Assembly (NCBI GenBank): GCA_964650975.1
Contig: CAZYWA010000155.1
Location: forward strand, 1 to 15,212
Origin: CAZYWA01 sp964650975 [NCBI: uncultured bacterium]
Lineage (GTDB): Bacteria; JADJOY01
Length of the DNA stretch: 15,212 nucleotides
Direction of reading: 5' to 3'
Both the position numbers and the translations under genes were made by a program. Below, in pieces: positions 7,298-15,084 of the stretch; positions within the stretch are counted from its first letter, which is position 1, and each line of letters starts with the position of its first letter. Below the pieces are notes generated by a model. The model had not been told where the DNA came from, did not search any database, and saw only the letters and a program-made list of their open reading frames with translations.

Positions 7298-8494
7298 GTG
7301 ACCCTCGAGTCCCCTCCGACGACCGACACCGTGTTCCGAGCGGTCGCGGAACGGCCCGTGAAGGCCGCCACGCCCACGCGCGTGCTGGTGGTCGACGACG
7401 AGCGGGTGATCCTGCAGTTCCTCGAGGAGGTGCTGGTCGGCGAGGGTTACGACGTCGAGACCGCGGGCGGGGGTGCGCTCGCGATCCAGCGCATCAACGC
7501 GGTGCCGTTCGATCTGGTGCTCACCGACCTCAAGATGCCGTCGGTCGGCGGGATCGAGATCCTGCACCACATCGCGCGTCTCGATCGCAACATCATGACC
7601 ATCGTCATGACCGGTTACGCGACCGTCGAGACCGCGGTGGAGGCGCTCAAGTTCGGTGCCGAGGACTACATCATCAAGCCGTTCCAGATCGACGAGATCC
7701 TGATCGCGGTGAGCCGCGCGCTGCAGAAGCGCAACCTGATCCTCGAGAACCAGCAGTACCAGAAGCAGCTCGAGGAGAAGGTGATCGAGCGCACCGACCA
7801 GCTGCGCCGCACCCACCGCGAGCTGCAGCAGGCGCACCAGAACCTGGGGCTCGCCTACGACGAGACGCTGCGCGCGATCTCGGCGCTGCTCGAGCTCAAG
7901 GACACCGAGACCGAAGGGCATTCGCAGCGGGTCACCGAGTACACCGTCGAGATCGGCCGCCGCATGGGCGTCGCCGAGGGGCAGGTCGTCGACATCTGGC
8001 GCGGCGCCTTGCTTCACGACATCGGCAAGGTCGGCATCCCCGACTCGATCCTGCTCAAGCCCGGGCCGCTCACGCCGGAAGAACGCATGGTGATGGAGAC
8101 CCACTCGGTCATCGGCTACAAGGCGCTGGAAGGCATCTCGTTCCTGCGCGAGGCGAGTAAGATCGTGCTCTGCCACCAGGAGAAGTTCGACGGCACCGGC
8201 TATCCGCAGGGCCTCGAGGCGGAGGAGATCCCGATCGGAGCGCGGCTCTTCGCGGTCGCGGACACCTTCGACGCGATCACCTCGGATCGGCCGTACCGGG
8301 CCGGGCGCTCGTTCGAGGTGGCGCGGCAGGAGATCATTCGCTTCTCGGGACGCCAGTTCGATCCGCGCGTGGTCGAGGCGTTCCTGCGCATCACCGAGGA
8401 GGACTTCCGGCGCATGGGCGGGCGGTTCGCCCAGCCGGCGCTGCGGGCCGAGCGGACCGAGGCTCACCTGAGCCGCGCCCGGGCCGAGCGGTAG
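7298..8494 (+). CDS. Response regulator with receiver and HD-GYP domains (predicted c-di-GMP phosphodiesterase)
   Basis: This 398-residue protein should hydrolyse cyclic di-GMP under control of phosphorylation. The receiver domain spans about 27-140, with acidic pair Asp33/Asp34, phosphoacceptor Asp77 (LVLTDLKMP), Thr105 (MTGYA) and Lys127 (IIKPF), all intact. Residues about 140-188 form a charged helical linker, probably a coiled coil. The HD-GYP domain follows, with EGHSQR (His208), HDIGK (His240, Asp241), THSVIG (His269), CHQE (His293, Gln294) and GTGYP (Tyr302, Pro303). The second His of the usual HHE is Gln here, which may alter the metal site. Start is GTG at 7298; a later in-frame GTG at 7331 is also possible. 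No partner histidine kinase is in the window. A PilZ protein follows beyond a terminator. Confidence 0.95.
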   Translation: MTLESPPTTDTVFRAVAERPVKAATPTRVLVVDDERVILQFLEEVLVGEGYDVETAGGGALAIQRINAVPFDLVLTDLKMPSVGGIEILHHIARLDRNIMTIVMTGYATVETAVEALKFGAEDYIIKPFQIDEILIAVSRALQKRNLILENQQYQKQLEEKVIERTDQLRRTHRELQQAHQNLGLAYDETLRAISALLELKDTETEGHSQRVTEYTVEIGRRMGVAEGQVVDIWRGALLHDIGKVGIPDSILLKPGPLTPEERMVMETHSVIGYKALEGISFLREASKIVLCHQEKFDGTGYPQGLEAEEIPIGARLFAVADTFDAITSDRPYRAGRSFEVARQEIIRFSGRQFDPRVVEAFLRITEEDFRRMGGRFAQPALRAERTEAHLSRARAER

Positions 8495-8497
8495 TCT

Positions 8498-8535
8498 CGG
8501 GGGGCCGGTGCGAGCCCCCGTCCCCTAAGAAGGGG
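8498..8535 (+). repeat. Double hairpin directly after the HD-GYP stop codon
   Basis: CGGGGG at 8498-8503 pairs with CCCCCG at 8515-8520 around an 11-base loop. A second stem, CCCCT/AGGGG (8522-8526 and 8531-8535), has the loop AAGA. The first hairpin begins three bases after the TAG. A very similar arrangement, CGGGGG...CCCCCG then CCCCNAAG, occurs at 15090-15120 after the last gene, so this may be a dispersed extragenic element or a 3'-end stabiliser. No T tract follows directly. Confidence 0.5.
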
Positions 8536-8548
8536 GGAGTTTCCCTGC

Positions 8549-8570
8549 GGGGTCCGGTCGGGCCTCTTTT
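8549..8570 (+). terminator. Intrinsic terminator between the HD-GYP and PilZ genes
   Basis: GGGGUCC-type stem: 8549-8555 pairs with 8560-8566 around the loop GGTC, with two G-U pairs, and TCTTTT runs into the downstream side. This is the only place in the window where a GC-rich stem is followed by a T-rich run on the coding strand. It would end transcription from the upstream cluster and leave the PilZ gene with its own promoter. Confidence 0.6.
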
Positions 8571-8618
8571 CATCCATCCCGAAGGGCGATACACCGGGTG
8601 CCGTCATTGGCGCGGGGG

Positions 8619-8624
8619 AAGGAG
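8619..8624 (+). promoter_or_regulatory. Strong Shine-Dalgarno for the PilZ gene
   Basis: AAGGAG sits five bases before the ATG at 8630 and is the best ribosome binding site in the window. Between the terminator and this site (8571-8618) a promoter is expected, but I cannot point to convincing -35/-10 boxes. Confidence 0.6.
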
Positions 8625-8629
8625 CAGGC

Positions 8630-9412
8630 ATGGCCGGTCAACCACGAGTGATCTTGTGCGGCGACAACGAGCACTTCCGCGGCCCGATGGTGGATTTGGT
8701 CAAGGAATCCGGCTGGGAGCCGATCCTGGTCGGCCGCAAGGTCGACGCCCAAGCGGCGCTGCGCGGCGCCCGCGCCGAGACCACGGTGCTGGTGATCGAT
8801 CCCCACGAGCCTGACGTCGACGCGCTCGGCCTGCTCAAGACGCTGCCGCCCAAGGGCGCCCCCACCCGTCCGCACGTGGTCGCGATGCGGAACGCCCAGG
8901 AGGACGCGGCCTACGTGGCCAACCTGCGTCGCCACGGCGTCGAGTGGTTCTTCGAGAGCCGCACCACGCGCACCGAGGTGCACTACGCGATCAACGCGTT
9001 CTTCCATCCGCAGAACGTCGCCGCCAACCGCCGCCAGCATCCCCGCGCCCCGGCCGAGATCACGGTCGAGTTCTGGACCGCCAAGGACGCGCCGCGCGAG
9101 GCGGTGCTCAAGGACATCAGCGAAGGCGGCGCCTTCATCGTGACCGAAGCGAACTTCATGCTCGGCACGGGCGTGAATCTCAAGGTCAAGCTGCCCGACA
9201 TCAACCAGTCGATCGAAGCCCTGGGCGAGGTCGTGTACAAGGCGCCCCGCATGGAACGGAAATCCGCCATGCTTCCAGGCCTGGGCCTCAAGTTCCGGGA
9301 TCTGTCTCCCGACATGCTCGAGCGCATCCGCTCCTACGTCGAACGGGTCCTCAAGCGGATGCCCGACGTCTACGGCAAGACCATGATCGGCATGGAAGAA
9401 TCCGCGAACTGA
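8630..9412 (+). CDS. PilZ-domain protein with degenerate receiver-like N-terminus
   Basis: This 260-residue protein is a predicted c-di-GMP effector. Residues about 5-125 have a receiver-like pattern: VILCGDN at the start and VLVIDPHEP with Asp57 where receivers carry the phosphoacceptor. The usual Thr/Ser is replaced around Met86 and the usual Lys-Pro around Glu109-Arg111, so phosphorylation is doubtful. The PilZ domain covers about 133-245. It has both ligand motifs: RxxxR as Arg135-Arg139 (RRQHPR) and (D/N)xSxxG as Asp162-Ser164-Gly167 (DISEGG). There is no membrane segment, so it should be cytoplasmic. Targets of such proteins include motility, exopolysaccharide export and envelope machinery; the target here is unknown. 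It follows a terminator and has its own strong ribosome binding site, so it is probably transcribed separately from the adjacent HD-GYP gene. Confidence 0.92.
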   Translation: MAGQPRVILCGDNEHFRGPMVDLVKESGWEPILVGRKVDAQAALRGARAETTVLVIDPHEPDVDALGLLKTLPPKGAPTRPHVVAMRNAQEDAAYVANLRRHGVEWFFESRTTRTEVHYAINAFFHPQNVAANRRQHPRAPAEITVEFWTAKDAPREAVLKDISEGGAFIVTEANFMLGTGVNLKVKLPDINQSIEALGEVVYKAPRMERKSAMLPGLGLKFRDLSPDMLERIRSYVERVLKRMPDVYGKTMIGMEESAN

Positions 9413-9464
9413 AGCCGCCCGCTCGCCGCGCAACCTCCGCGTCGGGAGGTGGATCACACGCTCC

Positions 9465-9471
9465 GAGGAGG
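9465..9471 (+). promoter_or_regulatory. Ribosome binding site that sets the start of the zinc-ribbon gene
   Basis: GAGGAGG lies 13 bases before the ATG at 9485. The in-frame GTG at 9449 lies upstream of this tract, so the ATG is preferred. A 6-bp hairpin ACCTCC/GGAGGT (9433-9438 with 9445-9450) just upstream overlaps that GTG. Confidence 0.5.
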
Positions 9472-9484
9472 TCGAATTCCCGTC

Positions 9485-9802
9485 ATGAGCTCGAAGAAGC
9501 CCAGCCACGAAGAAGACGATTATTTCGCCAAGGTCGAGGAAGAGAAGATCAAGGCGCAGGCCGATGAAGCGGCCCGGGAGCAAGCGGCGGCGCAGGCCGA
9601 GGAGCTCAGGCTCGCGCACTGGATGCGCTGCCCGAGATGCGGCAACGAGCTGATCGAGACCCGCTTCCGGACCACCCGGATCGACCAGTGCGGCTGGTGC
9701 GGAGGCGTGTTCCTCGATCGCGGCGAGTTGACCACGCTCGCGGGACACGAGGACGGCGTGCTGCGGGTTGTGCTGTCGGAGTTGCTCCACCCCCGACGCT
9801 GA
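9485..9802 (+). CDS. Small zinc-ribbon protein, zf-TFIIB type
   Basis: This 105-residue protein has a charged N-terminal half (residues about 8-42, rich in Glu/Lys/Ala and probably one long helix or coiled coil). A C-terminal zinc ribbon follows with Cys49, Cys52, Cys69 and Cys72. The second half, [14 protein letters not shown], is the signature of the zf-TFIIB-type (PF13453-like) family, often found as small proteins of unknown function. The four Cys should bind one Zn ion. It is cytoplasmic and has no other domain. A role in nucleic-acid or protein binding is possible, but none is shown here. It lies 72 bases after the PilZ gene and about 95 before ileS, so it could be the last gene of a PilZ unit or the first of the ileS unit. 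Confidence 0.88.
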   Translation: MSSKKPSHEEDDYFAKVEEEKIKAQADEAAREQAAAQAEELRLAHWMRCPRCGNELIETRFRTTRIDQCGWCGGVFLDRGELTTLAGHEDGVLRVVLSELLHPRR

Positions 9803-9838
9803 CCGGCACGCGGTACCTGAGCCGGCGACCGGATTCGT

Positions 9839-9860
9839 GGGTGCGCCGTCGCGCGCACCC
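9839..9860 (+). other. Perfect 8-bp hairpin in the ileS leader
   Basis: GGGTGCGC (9839-9846) pairs with GCGCACCC (9853-9860) around a 6-base loop, 37 bases before the ileS ATG. It has no following T run and no T-box consensus, so it is not a standard terminator or T-box. It could be an mRNA structure affecting ileS expression, or chance in a GC-rich spacer. Confidence 0.4.
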
Positions 9861-9896
9861 CAGTCGGGTGCTCCTCGAAAGAGATTCATTCCCGCC

Positions 9897-12713
9897 ATGA
9901 GCTACAAGGACACGCTCAATCTCCCGAGCACCACGTTTCCCATGCGCGCCAACCTTCCGGAGCGCGAGAAGGAGTGGCTCGCTCGCTGGGACCGGATCGC
10001 GCTTTACCGACGCATCCAGGAGTCGTCGAGCGCTCGGCCCAAGTTCGTGCTCCACGACGGTCCGCCCTACGCGAACGGCCACATCCACGCGGGCACGGCG
10101 CTCAACAAGATCCTCAAGGACCTGGTGGTGAAGTCGCGCGCGATGGCTGGATTCCACGCTCCCTACGTGCCGGGCTGGGACTGCCACGGGCTGCCGATCG
10201 AGCACGAGGTCGACAAGTCGCTGGGCGGGAAGCGTGCCGGGCTCTCGGCCCTCGAGATCCGCGCCCGTTGCAAGGACTACGCGACCAAGTTCATCGACAT
10301 CCAGCGCACCGAGTTCCGCCGGCTGGGCGGCCTGGGCGACTGGGAAAACCCCTATCTCACGATCCACCCGAGCTACGAGGCGGCGATCATCCGCTCGCTC
10401 GCGCAGTTCGCCGAGAGCGGCGAACTGTATCGGGGTCTCAAGCCGGTCTACTGGTGCTCGCGCTGCGGCACGGCGCTGGCCGAGGCGGAGGTCGAGTACG
10501 CCGACCACCGCTCGCCCTCGGTCTACGTGCGCATGCGGCTCACCTCGCCGCCGCCCGCGGAGCTGGGCCTCGAGCCCGGCGAGCCGATCGATCTGGTGAT
10601 CTGGACCACCACGCCGTGGACGCTGCCGTCGAACCGCGGCGTGGCGCTCCATCCCGACCTGCCGTACCGCGTGGTGCGCTCGAAGAGCACTGGCACGATG
10701 CTGCTGGCGGAGGGGCTCCGCGAGCGCGCGCCCGCCGCGATGAAGATCGCCGACGGCGAGCCGGCCAACTTCGTCGACGCCCACGTGCTGGAACGTGCCA
10801 CCGCGCGGCGTCCCTTCGGCGACCAGGACTCACTGGTGGTGCTCGCCGATTACGTGACCCTCGAAGCCGGCACGGGCGCGGTGCACATCGCTCCCGGTCA
10901 CGGCCAAGAGGACTACGAGGTCGGGCAACGCTACGGCCTGGAAGTCGCGAGCCCGCTCGACGGCGCCGGGCGCTTCACCGCCGAAGTACCGGAATACCAG
11001 GGGCTCGAAGCGGAAAAAGCCAACCCCAGGATCATCGCGGACCTGAGCGCCCGCGGTGTGCTGGTCGACGCCGGCACGTTCACCCACTCGTATCCGCACT
11101 GCTGGCGCTGCAAGAACCCGATCCTGACCCGCGCCACCTACCAGTGGTTCCTGTCGATGGAGCACCGCGGCCTGCGCAAGAAGGCGCTCGACGCGATCGA
11201 CCACGCGGTGACCTGGATCCCGGGCTGGGGACGCGACCGCATCCACGGCATGATCGAGCATCGTCCCGACTGGTGCATCAGCCGCCAGCGAACCTGGGGC
11301 GTGCCCATCCCCGCGCTCTACTGCGACGGCTGCGACGAGGTGCTGGCGAGCGGCGCGGTGATGCGCCACGTGGCGGACCTCTTCGGCCGCGAAGGATCGG
11401 ACGCGTGGTTCGCCCGCGAGCCGAGCGAGCTGGTTCCCCAGGGAACCAAGTGCGCCGGTTGCGGCGGCACCGCCTTCCGCAAGGAAACCGACATCCTCGA
11501 CGTGTGGTTCGAGTCGGGCGTGAGCTTCGCGGCCGTGCTCGAGACGCGACCCGAGCTGGGCGGCGTTCCCGCGGAGCTCTACCTCGAGGGCAGCGACCAG
11601 CATCGCGGGTGGTTCCACTCGAGCCTGCTGGCGGGCGTCGGGACCCGCGGCCGCGCTCCGTTCCGCGCGGTGCTCACCCACGGCTTCGTGGTCGACGGCG
11701 AAGGCCGCAAGATGTCGAAGTCGCTCGGCAACGTCCTGGCGCCCGAGCAGATCATCAAGCAATACGGCGCGGACATCGTGCGGCTGTGGGTGGCGGGCGA
11801 GGACTATCGCGAGGACATCCGCATCTCGCCGGAGATCCTGAAGCACATCGCCGACGCTTACCGGCAGATCCGCAACACGTTCCGCTTCCTGCTCGGAAAC
11901 CTCGCCGGTTTCGACCTGGCGCTCCACGCGGTGCCGGCCGGCGAGCTCGAGAGCTTCGACCGCTGGGCGCTCGACCGCCTCGACCGGCTGGTGAGCGACA
12001 TCCGCGAGGCTTACGAGTCGTACGATTTCCACCTGGTCTTCCACCGCGTCATGCGCTTCCTGTCCCGCGACATGAGCGCGCTCTACCTCGACGTGCTCAA
12101 GGATCGGCTCTATGTGTCGGGGAGCGACTCGCGGGCGCGGCGCTCGGCGCAAACGGTGATCTTCCGGATCGCCGACTCGGTCGCCCGCTTGCTGGCGCCG
12201 ATCCTGAGCTTCACCACCGACGAGGTCTGGGAGCATCTCGCCGCAAGCGGCGAGCGCCCCGACAGCATTCATCTGACGCTCTTCCCGGAACCCGATCCAG
12301 CCAACCGCGACGACGCGCTGGCCGAACGCTTCGAGCGCTTGCTCTCGATCCGTTCGGCGGCGCTGGGCGCGCTCGAGAAGGCGCGCACCGAGGGCTTGAT
12401 CGGCGCGGCCCTCGAAGCGCGCGTGGTGGTGGGTCTCGGAGCCGAGGATCTGACCCGGTTCTCCGCCGACCGCGCGCTGCTGCAGGAGCTTCTGATCGTG
12501 TCGGCGCTCGAGCTGGTGCCGAGCGCCGAGGCCGGCGACGCCGACACGGACCCGGCGCTGCCTGGCGTCCGGGTGCGCGTCGAGCGCGCTCCCGGAAACA
12601 AGTGCGAGCGCTGCTGGCACGTCGAGACCACCGTCGGCCAGGACGCCACTCACCCGACGGCCTGCGCGCGCTGCGCGGGCGTCCTCGCTTCGGCCGGAGG
12701 CCACTCCGCATGA
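9897..12713 (+). CDS. ileS: Isoleucyl-tRNA synthetase
   Basis: This 938-residue class I synthetase charges tRNA-Ile with isoleucine in the cytoplasm and hydrolyses mischarged Val-tRNA-Ile. Its length equals that of typical bacterial type-1 IleRS. The HIGH motif appears as HAGT (64-67, in [16 protein letters not shown]), with Thr in place of the last His. KMSKS is intact at 605-609. The editing domain carries [11 protein letters not shown] (about 234-245) and [16 protein letters not shown] (from about 326). A C-terminal zinc site is formed by Cys903/Cys906 (CERCW) and Cys923/Cys926. A Cys pair CSRCG near residue 190 and CDGC/CAGC pairs near 480-520 fit further zinc knuckles. I chose the ATG at 9897 because [20 protein letters not shown] is the normal N-terminus; upstream in-frame codons lack family character. 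The stop overlaps the lspA start (ATGA). Confidence 0.98.
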   Translation: MSYKDTLNLPSTTFPMRANLPEREKEWLARWDRIALYRRIQESSSARPKFVLHDGPPYANGHIHAGTALNKILKDLVVKSRAMAGFHAPYVPGWDCHGLPIEHEVDKSLGGKRAGLSALEIRARCKDYATKFIDIQRTEFRRLGGLGDWENPYLTIHPSYEAAIIRSLAQFAESGELYRGLKPVYWCSRCGTALAEAEVEYADHRSPSVYVRMRLTSPPPAELGLEPGEPIDLVIWTTTPWTLPSNRGVALHPDLPYRVVRSKSTGTMLLAEGLRERAPAAMKIADGEPANFVDAHVLERATARRPFGDQDSLVVLADYVTLEAGTGAVHIAPGHGQEDYEVGQRYGLEVASPLDGAGRFTAEVPEYQGLEAEKANPRIIADLSARGVLVDAGTFTHSYPHCWRCKNPILTRATYQWFLSMEHRGLRKKALDAIDHAVTWIPGWGRDRIHGMIEHRPDWCISRQRTWGVPIPALYCDGCDEVLASGAVMRHVADLFGREGSDAWFAREPSELVPQGTKCAGCGGTAFRKETDILDVWFESGVSFAAVLETRPELGGVPAELYLEGSDQHRGWFHSSLLAGVGTRGRAPFRAVLTHGFVVDGEGRKMSKSLGNVLAPEQIIKQYGADIVRLWVAGEDYREDIRISPEILKHIADAYRQIRNTFRFLLGNLAGFDLALHAVPAGELESFDRWALDRLDRLVSDIREAYESYDFHLVFHRVMRFLSRDMSALYLDVLKDRLYVSGSDSRARRSAQTVIFRIADSVARLLAPILSFTTDEVWEHLAASGERPDSIHLTLFPEPDPANRDDALAERFERLLSIRSAALGALEKARTEGLIGAALEARVVVGLGAEDLTRFSADRALLQELLIVSALELVPSAEAGDADTDPALPGVRVRVERAPGNKCERCWHVETTVGQDATHPTACARCAGVLASAGGHSA

Positions 12714-13279
12714 ACCGCAAATGGCTGGTGCTGGGCGGCGTGTCGACGGTGGCGGCGGCGCTCGACCAGTGGAGCAAGCTCGCGGTGCACGAGAAGATTC
12801 CGCTCTCCCGGCACGTGCAGGTGGTGAACGGGCTCTTCGACCTGGTCCACGTCCGCAACCGAGGCGGCGCCTTCGGGCTCTTCGCCTCGATGAACCCGAG
12901 TGTCCGCGGGCCGGTGTTCCTGGTGCTCTCGCTCGCGGCGATCGTGCTGGTGGTCGGGATGATCCGGGGCACGCCTCCCGGGCGCTCGAGCCTGGTGGTC
13001 GCGCTGAGCCTGGTACTGGGAGGGGCGATCGGAAACTTGATCGACCGCATCCGGCTCGGGGAGGTGATCGACTTCCTCGACTTCTATCACGGCCGCTACC
13101 ACTGGCCCGCGTTCAACGTCGCCGACGTGGCGATCGTGGTCGGTGTCGGTATCCTGATGATCGATCTCATCCGGCACCCGGACGATCGGACGTGGCCGCC
13201 GCAAAACGGGGACGCGACCGCGTCCCACGGCGCACCGTCCGCCGAGCAAGCTCCGACCCCTCACCCATCGGACGCGTGA
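12710..13279 (+). CDS. lspA: Lipoprotein signal peptidase (signal peptidase II)
   Basis: This 189-residue inner-membrane aspartyl protease removes the signal peptide from diacylglyceryl-modified prolipoproteins, acting after Lgt. Family blocks are present in order: LDQWSKLAV (18-26), [11 protein letters not shown] (48-58), [22 protein letters not shown] (104-125) and WPAFNVADV (132-140). The catalytic Asp pair is most likely Asp121 (VIDF) and Asp139 (NVAD). Four hydrophobic segments are visible at about 5-20, 68-86, 93-111 and 136-154. The protein is longer than the usual 160-170 residues because of a hydrophilic Pro/Ala-rich tail from about residue 156. Its ATG overlaps the ileS stop as ATGA, so translation should be coupled. 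The ileS-lspA pair is a classic arrangement, and lgt follows 30 bases downstream in the same frame. Confidence 0.97.
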   Translation: MNRKWLVLGGVSTVAAALDQWSKLAVHEKIPLSRHVQVVNGLFDLVHVRNRGGAFGLFASMNPSVRGPVFLVLSLAAIVLVVGMIRGTPPGRSSLVVALSLVLGGAIGNLIDRIRLGEVIDFLDFYHGRYHWPAFNVADVAIVVGVGILMIDLIRHPDDRTWPPQNGDATASHGAPSAEQAPTPHPSDA

Positions 13280-13309
13280 AGCGCTGCTCCTAGAACGGCG
13301 GACCGAGCC

Positions 13310-14698
13310 GTGCGCCCCATCCTGATCCGCTTCGGCGACGGCTTCTTCCTCCACAGCTACGGAGTCTTCCTCGCGATCGGCTTCGTGGTGGGGATCTACC
13401 TCGCCATGCGCGAGGCGGAGCGGCTCGGCGAGGACGTCGACGCGGTGCTCGATCTGTGCACCTGGATCCTGGTGGCGTCGGTGGTCGGCTCGCGGATCTT
13501 CCACGTCGTGGTGTTCCACGAGCAGTTCACCTCGGGACGCCACCCGCTGCTGCGCGTGTGGGACGGACGCGCGGTGTTCGTCGCATTCACCGCCGCGATC
13601 GGGACTTTGCTGGTCCTCTTGCGCCGCAGCGTGAAGCGCGCCGCGCGACCGCTCGAGCCGCACTGGCCGATCGTGGCGCTCACGGTGCTGGTGATCGTGC
13701 TCGCGCAGCTCGGCTCGCGGGCGTCCGGAACCGCCGGGCTCGGCAACCTCGCCACGCTGGGGGCCGGCGCGGCGGCGGTGCTGGTGTTCGTGGGATTCGC
13801 TCGATGGACCGCGCTACGGCTACCGGGCGCGCCGCACACCGTGTGGGACCACCCGAGCGTGTGGCTCGCCGCCGTCGCGCTGGCGGCCGCGTTCGCCTCC
13901 GCCAACCGATGGGCCGGCGGAGAGTCGGGCGCCTCCGCCGCGGAGCTCTTCGGTTACGCGGTGCTGCTGCTGGTGGTGGGGATTCCCGTGGTCGCCCGGC
14001 GCCTGCAGCACGACGCCGCTCGCCCAAGGCTGCGCGTGGCGCTCGGCGCGGTCCTCGCCGTGAGCGTCGGCTGGATCGCGCACGTGACGTTTCACTATCC
14101 GGCCTACCGCCGCGACAACCTGATGGAGATGTTCCGGATCTGGAACGGCGGCCTCACCTACTACGGCGGATTTCTCGGCGCCGTGCTCTTCAGCCTGGCG
14201 TTCTGCTGGGCCCGCGGCTTGAGCTTCCTGCGCATCGCCGACATCACCAGCCCGTCGATCATGCTGGGCGTCGCCTTCGGCCGCCTCGGCTGCGCCGCGG
14301 CCGGCTGCTGCTACGGCAAGCAAGCGCCGGCATTTCCGCTGTCCGTCGTGATCACCGCCAAGGACAGTCTTTCGCCTCGCTTCCAGCCGCTCTACCCGAC
14401 GCAGGTGATGTCGTCGCTGGGCGACGTGGCGATCTTCCTGCTGCTCGTCTGGCTCAAACCGCATCTTCCCAGACGCGGTCAGCTTTTCTACGCGATGCTG
14501 TGCGTCTATGGCGTGTTCCGGTTCGCGATCGAGTTCCTGCGCAACGATCCGCGCGGCTTCCTCAGACTGGGGCCGGTGGCGCTCGCCGAGTCCCAGGTGG
14601 TGAGCGTGCCGCTGGTGATCCTGGGAGGCGCGGCGCTGGCCTGGACGCTGCTCTCGAATCGCCCGCACCGCATCGTGACCGCGGGAGACCCCGCATGA
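13310..14698 (+). CDS. lgt: Prolipoprotein diacylglyceryl transferase with large internal insertion
   Basis: This inner-membrane enzyme transfers diacylglycerol from phosphatidylglycerol to the lipobox Cys of prolipoproteins. Family landmarks are HSYGVFLAIGF (15-25), the IWNGGLTYYGGFLGA loop (277-291), the signature region FGRLGCAAAGCCYG (323-336, with Arg325), YPTQ (362-365) and FRFAIEFLR (403-411, with Arg404 and Glu408). At 462 residues it is far longer than the usual 260-300. About 190 extra residues lie between the second membrane segment and the IWNGG loop, and carry about six hydrophobic segments. The reading frame is intact across the insert, with no sign of frameshift. Start is the GTG at 13310, the first start codon after the lspA stop in this frame. 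Activity is likely because the key residues remain, but the insert's role is unknown. Confidence 0.95.
   Translation: MRPILIRFGDGFFLHSYGVFLAIGFVVGIYLAMREAERLGEDVDAVLDLCTWILVASVVGSRIFHVVVFHEQFTSGRHPLLRVWDGRAVFVAFTAAIGTLLVLLRRSVKRAARPLEPHWPIVALTVLVIVLAQLGSRASGTAGLGNLATLGAGAAAVLVFVGFARWTALRLPGAPHTVWDHPSVWLAAVALAAAFASANRWAGGESGASAAELFGYAVLLLVVGIPVVARRLQHDAARPRLRVALGAVLAVSVGWIAHVTFHYPAYRRDNLMEMFRIWNGGLTYYGGFLGAVLFSLAFCWARGLSFLRIADITSPSIMLGVAFGRLGCAAAGCCYGKQAPAFPLSVVITAKDSLSPRFQPLYPTQVMSSLGDVAIFLLLVWLKPHLPRRGQLFYAMLCVYGVFRFAIEFLRNDPRGFLRLGPVALAESQVVSVPLVILGGAALAWTLLSNRPHRIVTAGDPA
13487..14068 (+). other. In-frame insertion block inside Lgt, bordered by a repeated Lgt segment
   Basis: Residues about 60-105 (GSRIFHVVVFH...HPLLRVWDG...) resemble residues about 254-299 (GWIAHVTFHYP...MEMFRIWNGG...). 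Both match the Lgt segment spanning TM2, the periplasmic loop and TM3. The block between them (about 106-253) has hydrophobic segments near 120-135, 150-165, 183-199, 211-229 and 241-258. Counting the first copy's 86-105 helix gives six added segments, an even number that would keep the topology of the C-terminal catalytic part. A partial internal duplication is the simplest reading. Confidence 0.6.
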
Positions 14699-15084
14699 TT
14701 CCCGGTCGTGCTCGATGCATGGTGCTCGCTGCACTCGTGTGCGCCGCGGCCGCATGTCCCGCGCCGCAGCCCGGTTCGCAGGCCCGGCCACCCTCGCCCT
14801 CGACCGGCGCTCGACCGCCCGCCTCGCCCCCGGCGACCGCGCCGCTTCCATCCTCGCCCGTCGAACAGGCACCCACAGCGGATTGCCGCAGAGCACACGC
14901 GCTCGAATTGCGCGCCGAGCGATTGTCCGAGCCCACCGAGCGCGTGCACGTCCTCGAGCAGGCGGTAGCGCTCTGCGACACGGAGGCGCCGCTCTTGCGC
15001 GAGCTCGCGCAGGCCTACGAGGACGTGGGCAACCGCGACGCGGCGCGCACCGCACTCGATCGAGCTCGCGCGATCGAGCCATGA
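14695..15084 (+). CDS. Predicted small lipoprotein with TPR-like C-terminus
   Basis: This 129-residue protein begins MIPGRARC with an Arg-containing n-region and a hydrophobic core (MVLAALVCAAAA). A Cys at position 21 preceded by AAA forms a non-ideal but plausible lipobox. A Pro/Ser/Ala linker of about 40 residues follows, as in many surface or periplasmic lipoproteins. The C-terminal part (about 65-129) is helical and ends with one TPR-like repeat, LLRELAQAYEDVGNRDAARTALDRARAIEP split over about 100-129. TPR units usually bind partner proteins; one and a half repeats is short, so it may act within a complex. The ATG overlaps the lgt stop (ATGA), implying coupling to the enzymes that would process it. 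An internal ATG at 14719 would remove the basic n-region, so the first ATG is preferred. I do not recognise a specific family. Confidence 0.78.
   Translation: MIPGRARCMVLAALVCAAAACPAPQPGSQARPPSPSTGARPPASPPATAPLPSSPVEQAPTADCRRAHALELRAERLSEPTERVHVLEQAVALCDTEAPLLRELAQAYEDVGNRDAARTALDRARAIEP

Noticed and set aside
8495-8629. Cyclic di-GMP (GEMM) riboswitch before the PilZ gene
   Set aside because: The context is tempting, but the conserved GEMM core segments are not present. The spacer is better explained as hairpins plus a terminator.
9768-9896. Upstream in-frame start for ileS
   Set aside because: It would overlap the zinc-ribbon gene and add non-family residues. The normal IleRS N-terminus starts at 9897.
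9803-9896. T-box leader of ileS
   Set aside because: There is no T-box consensus, specifier loop or antiterminator/terminator pair. Only a simple hairpin is seen.
10830-12704. Long minus-strand open frame opposite ileS
   Set aside because: It lies wholly within a well-identified ileS and has shadow-like composition (Asp/Arg/His/Val-rich) with no recognisable domain.
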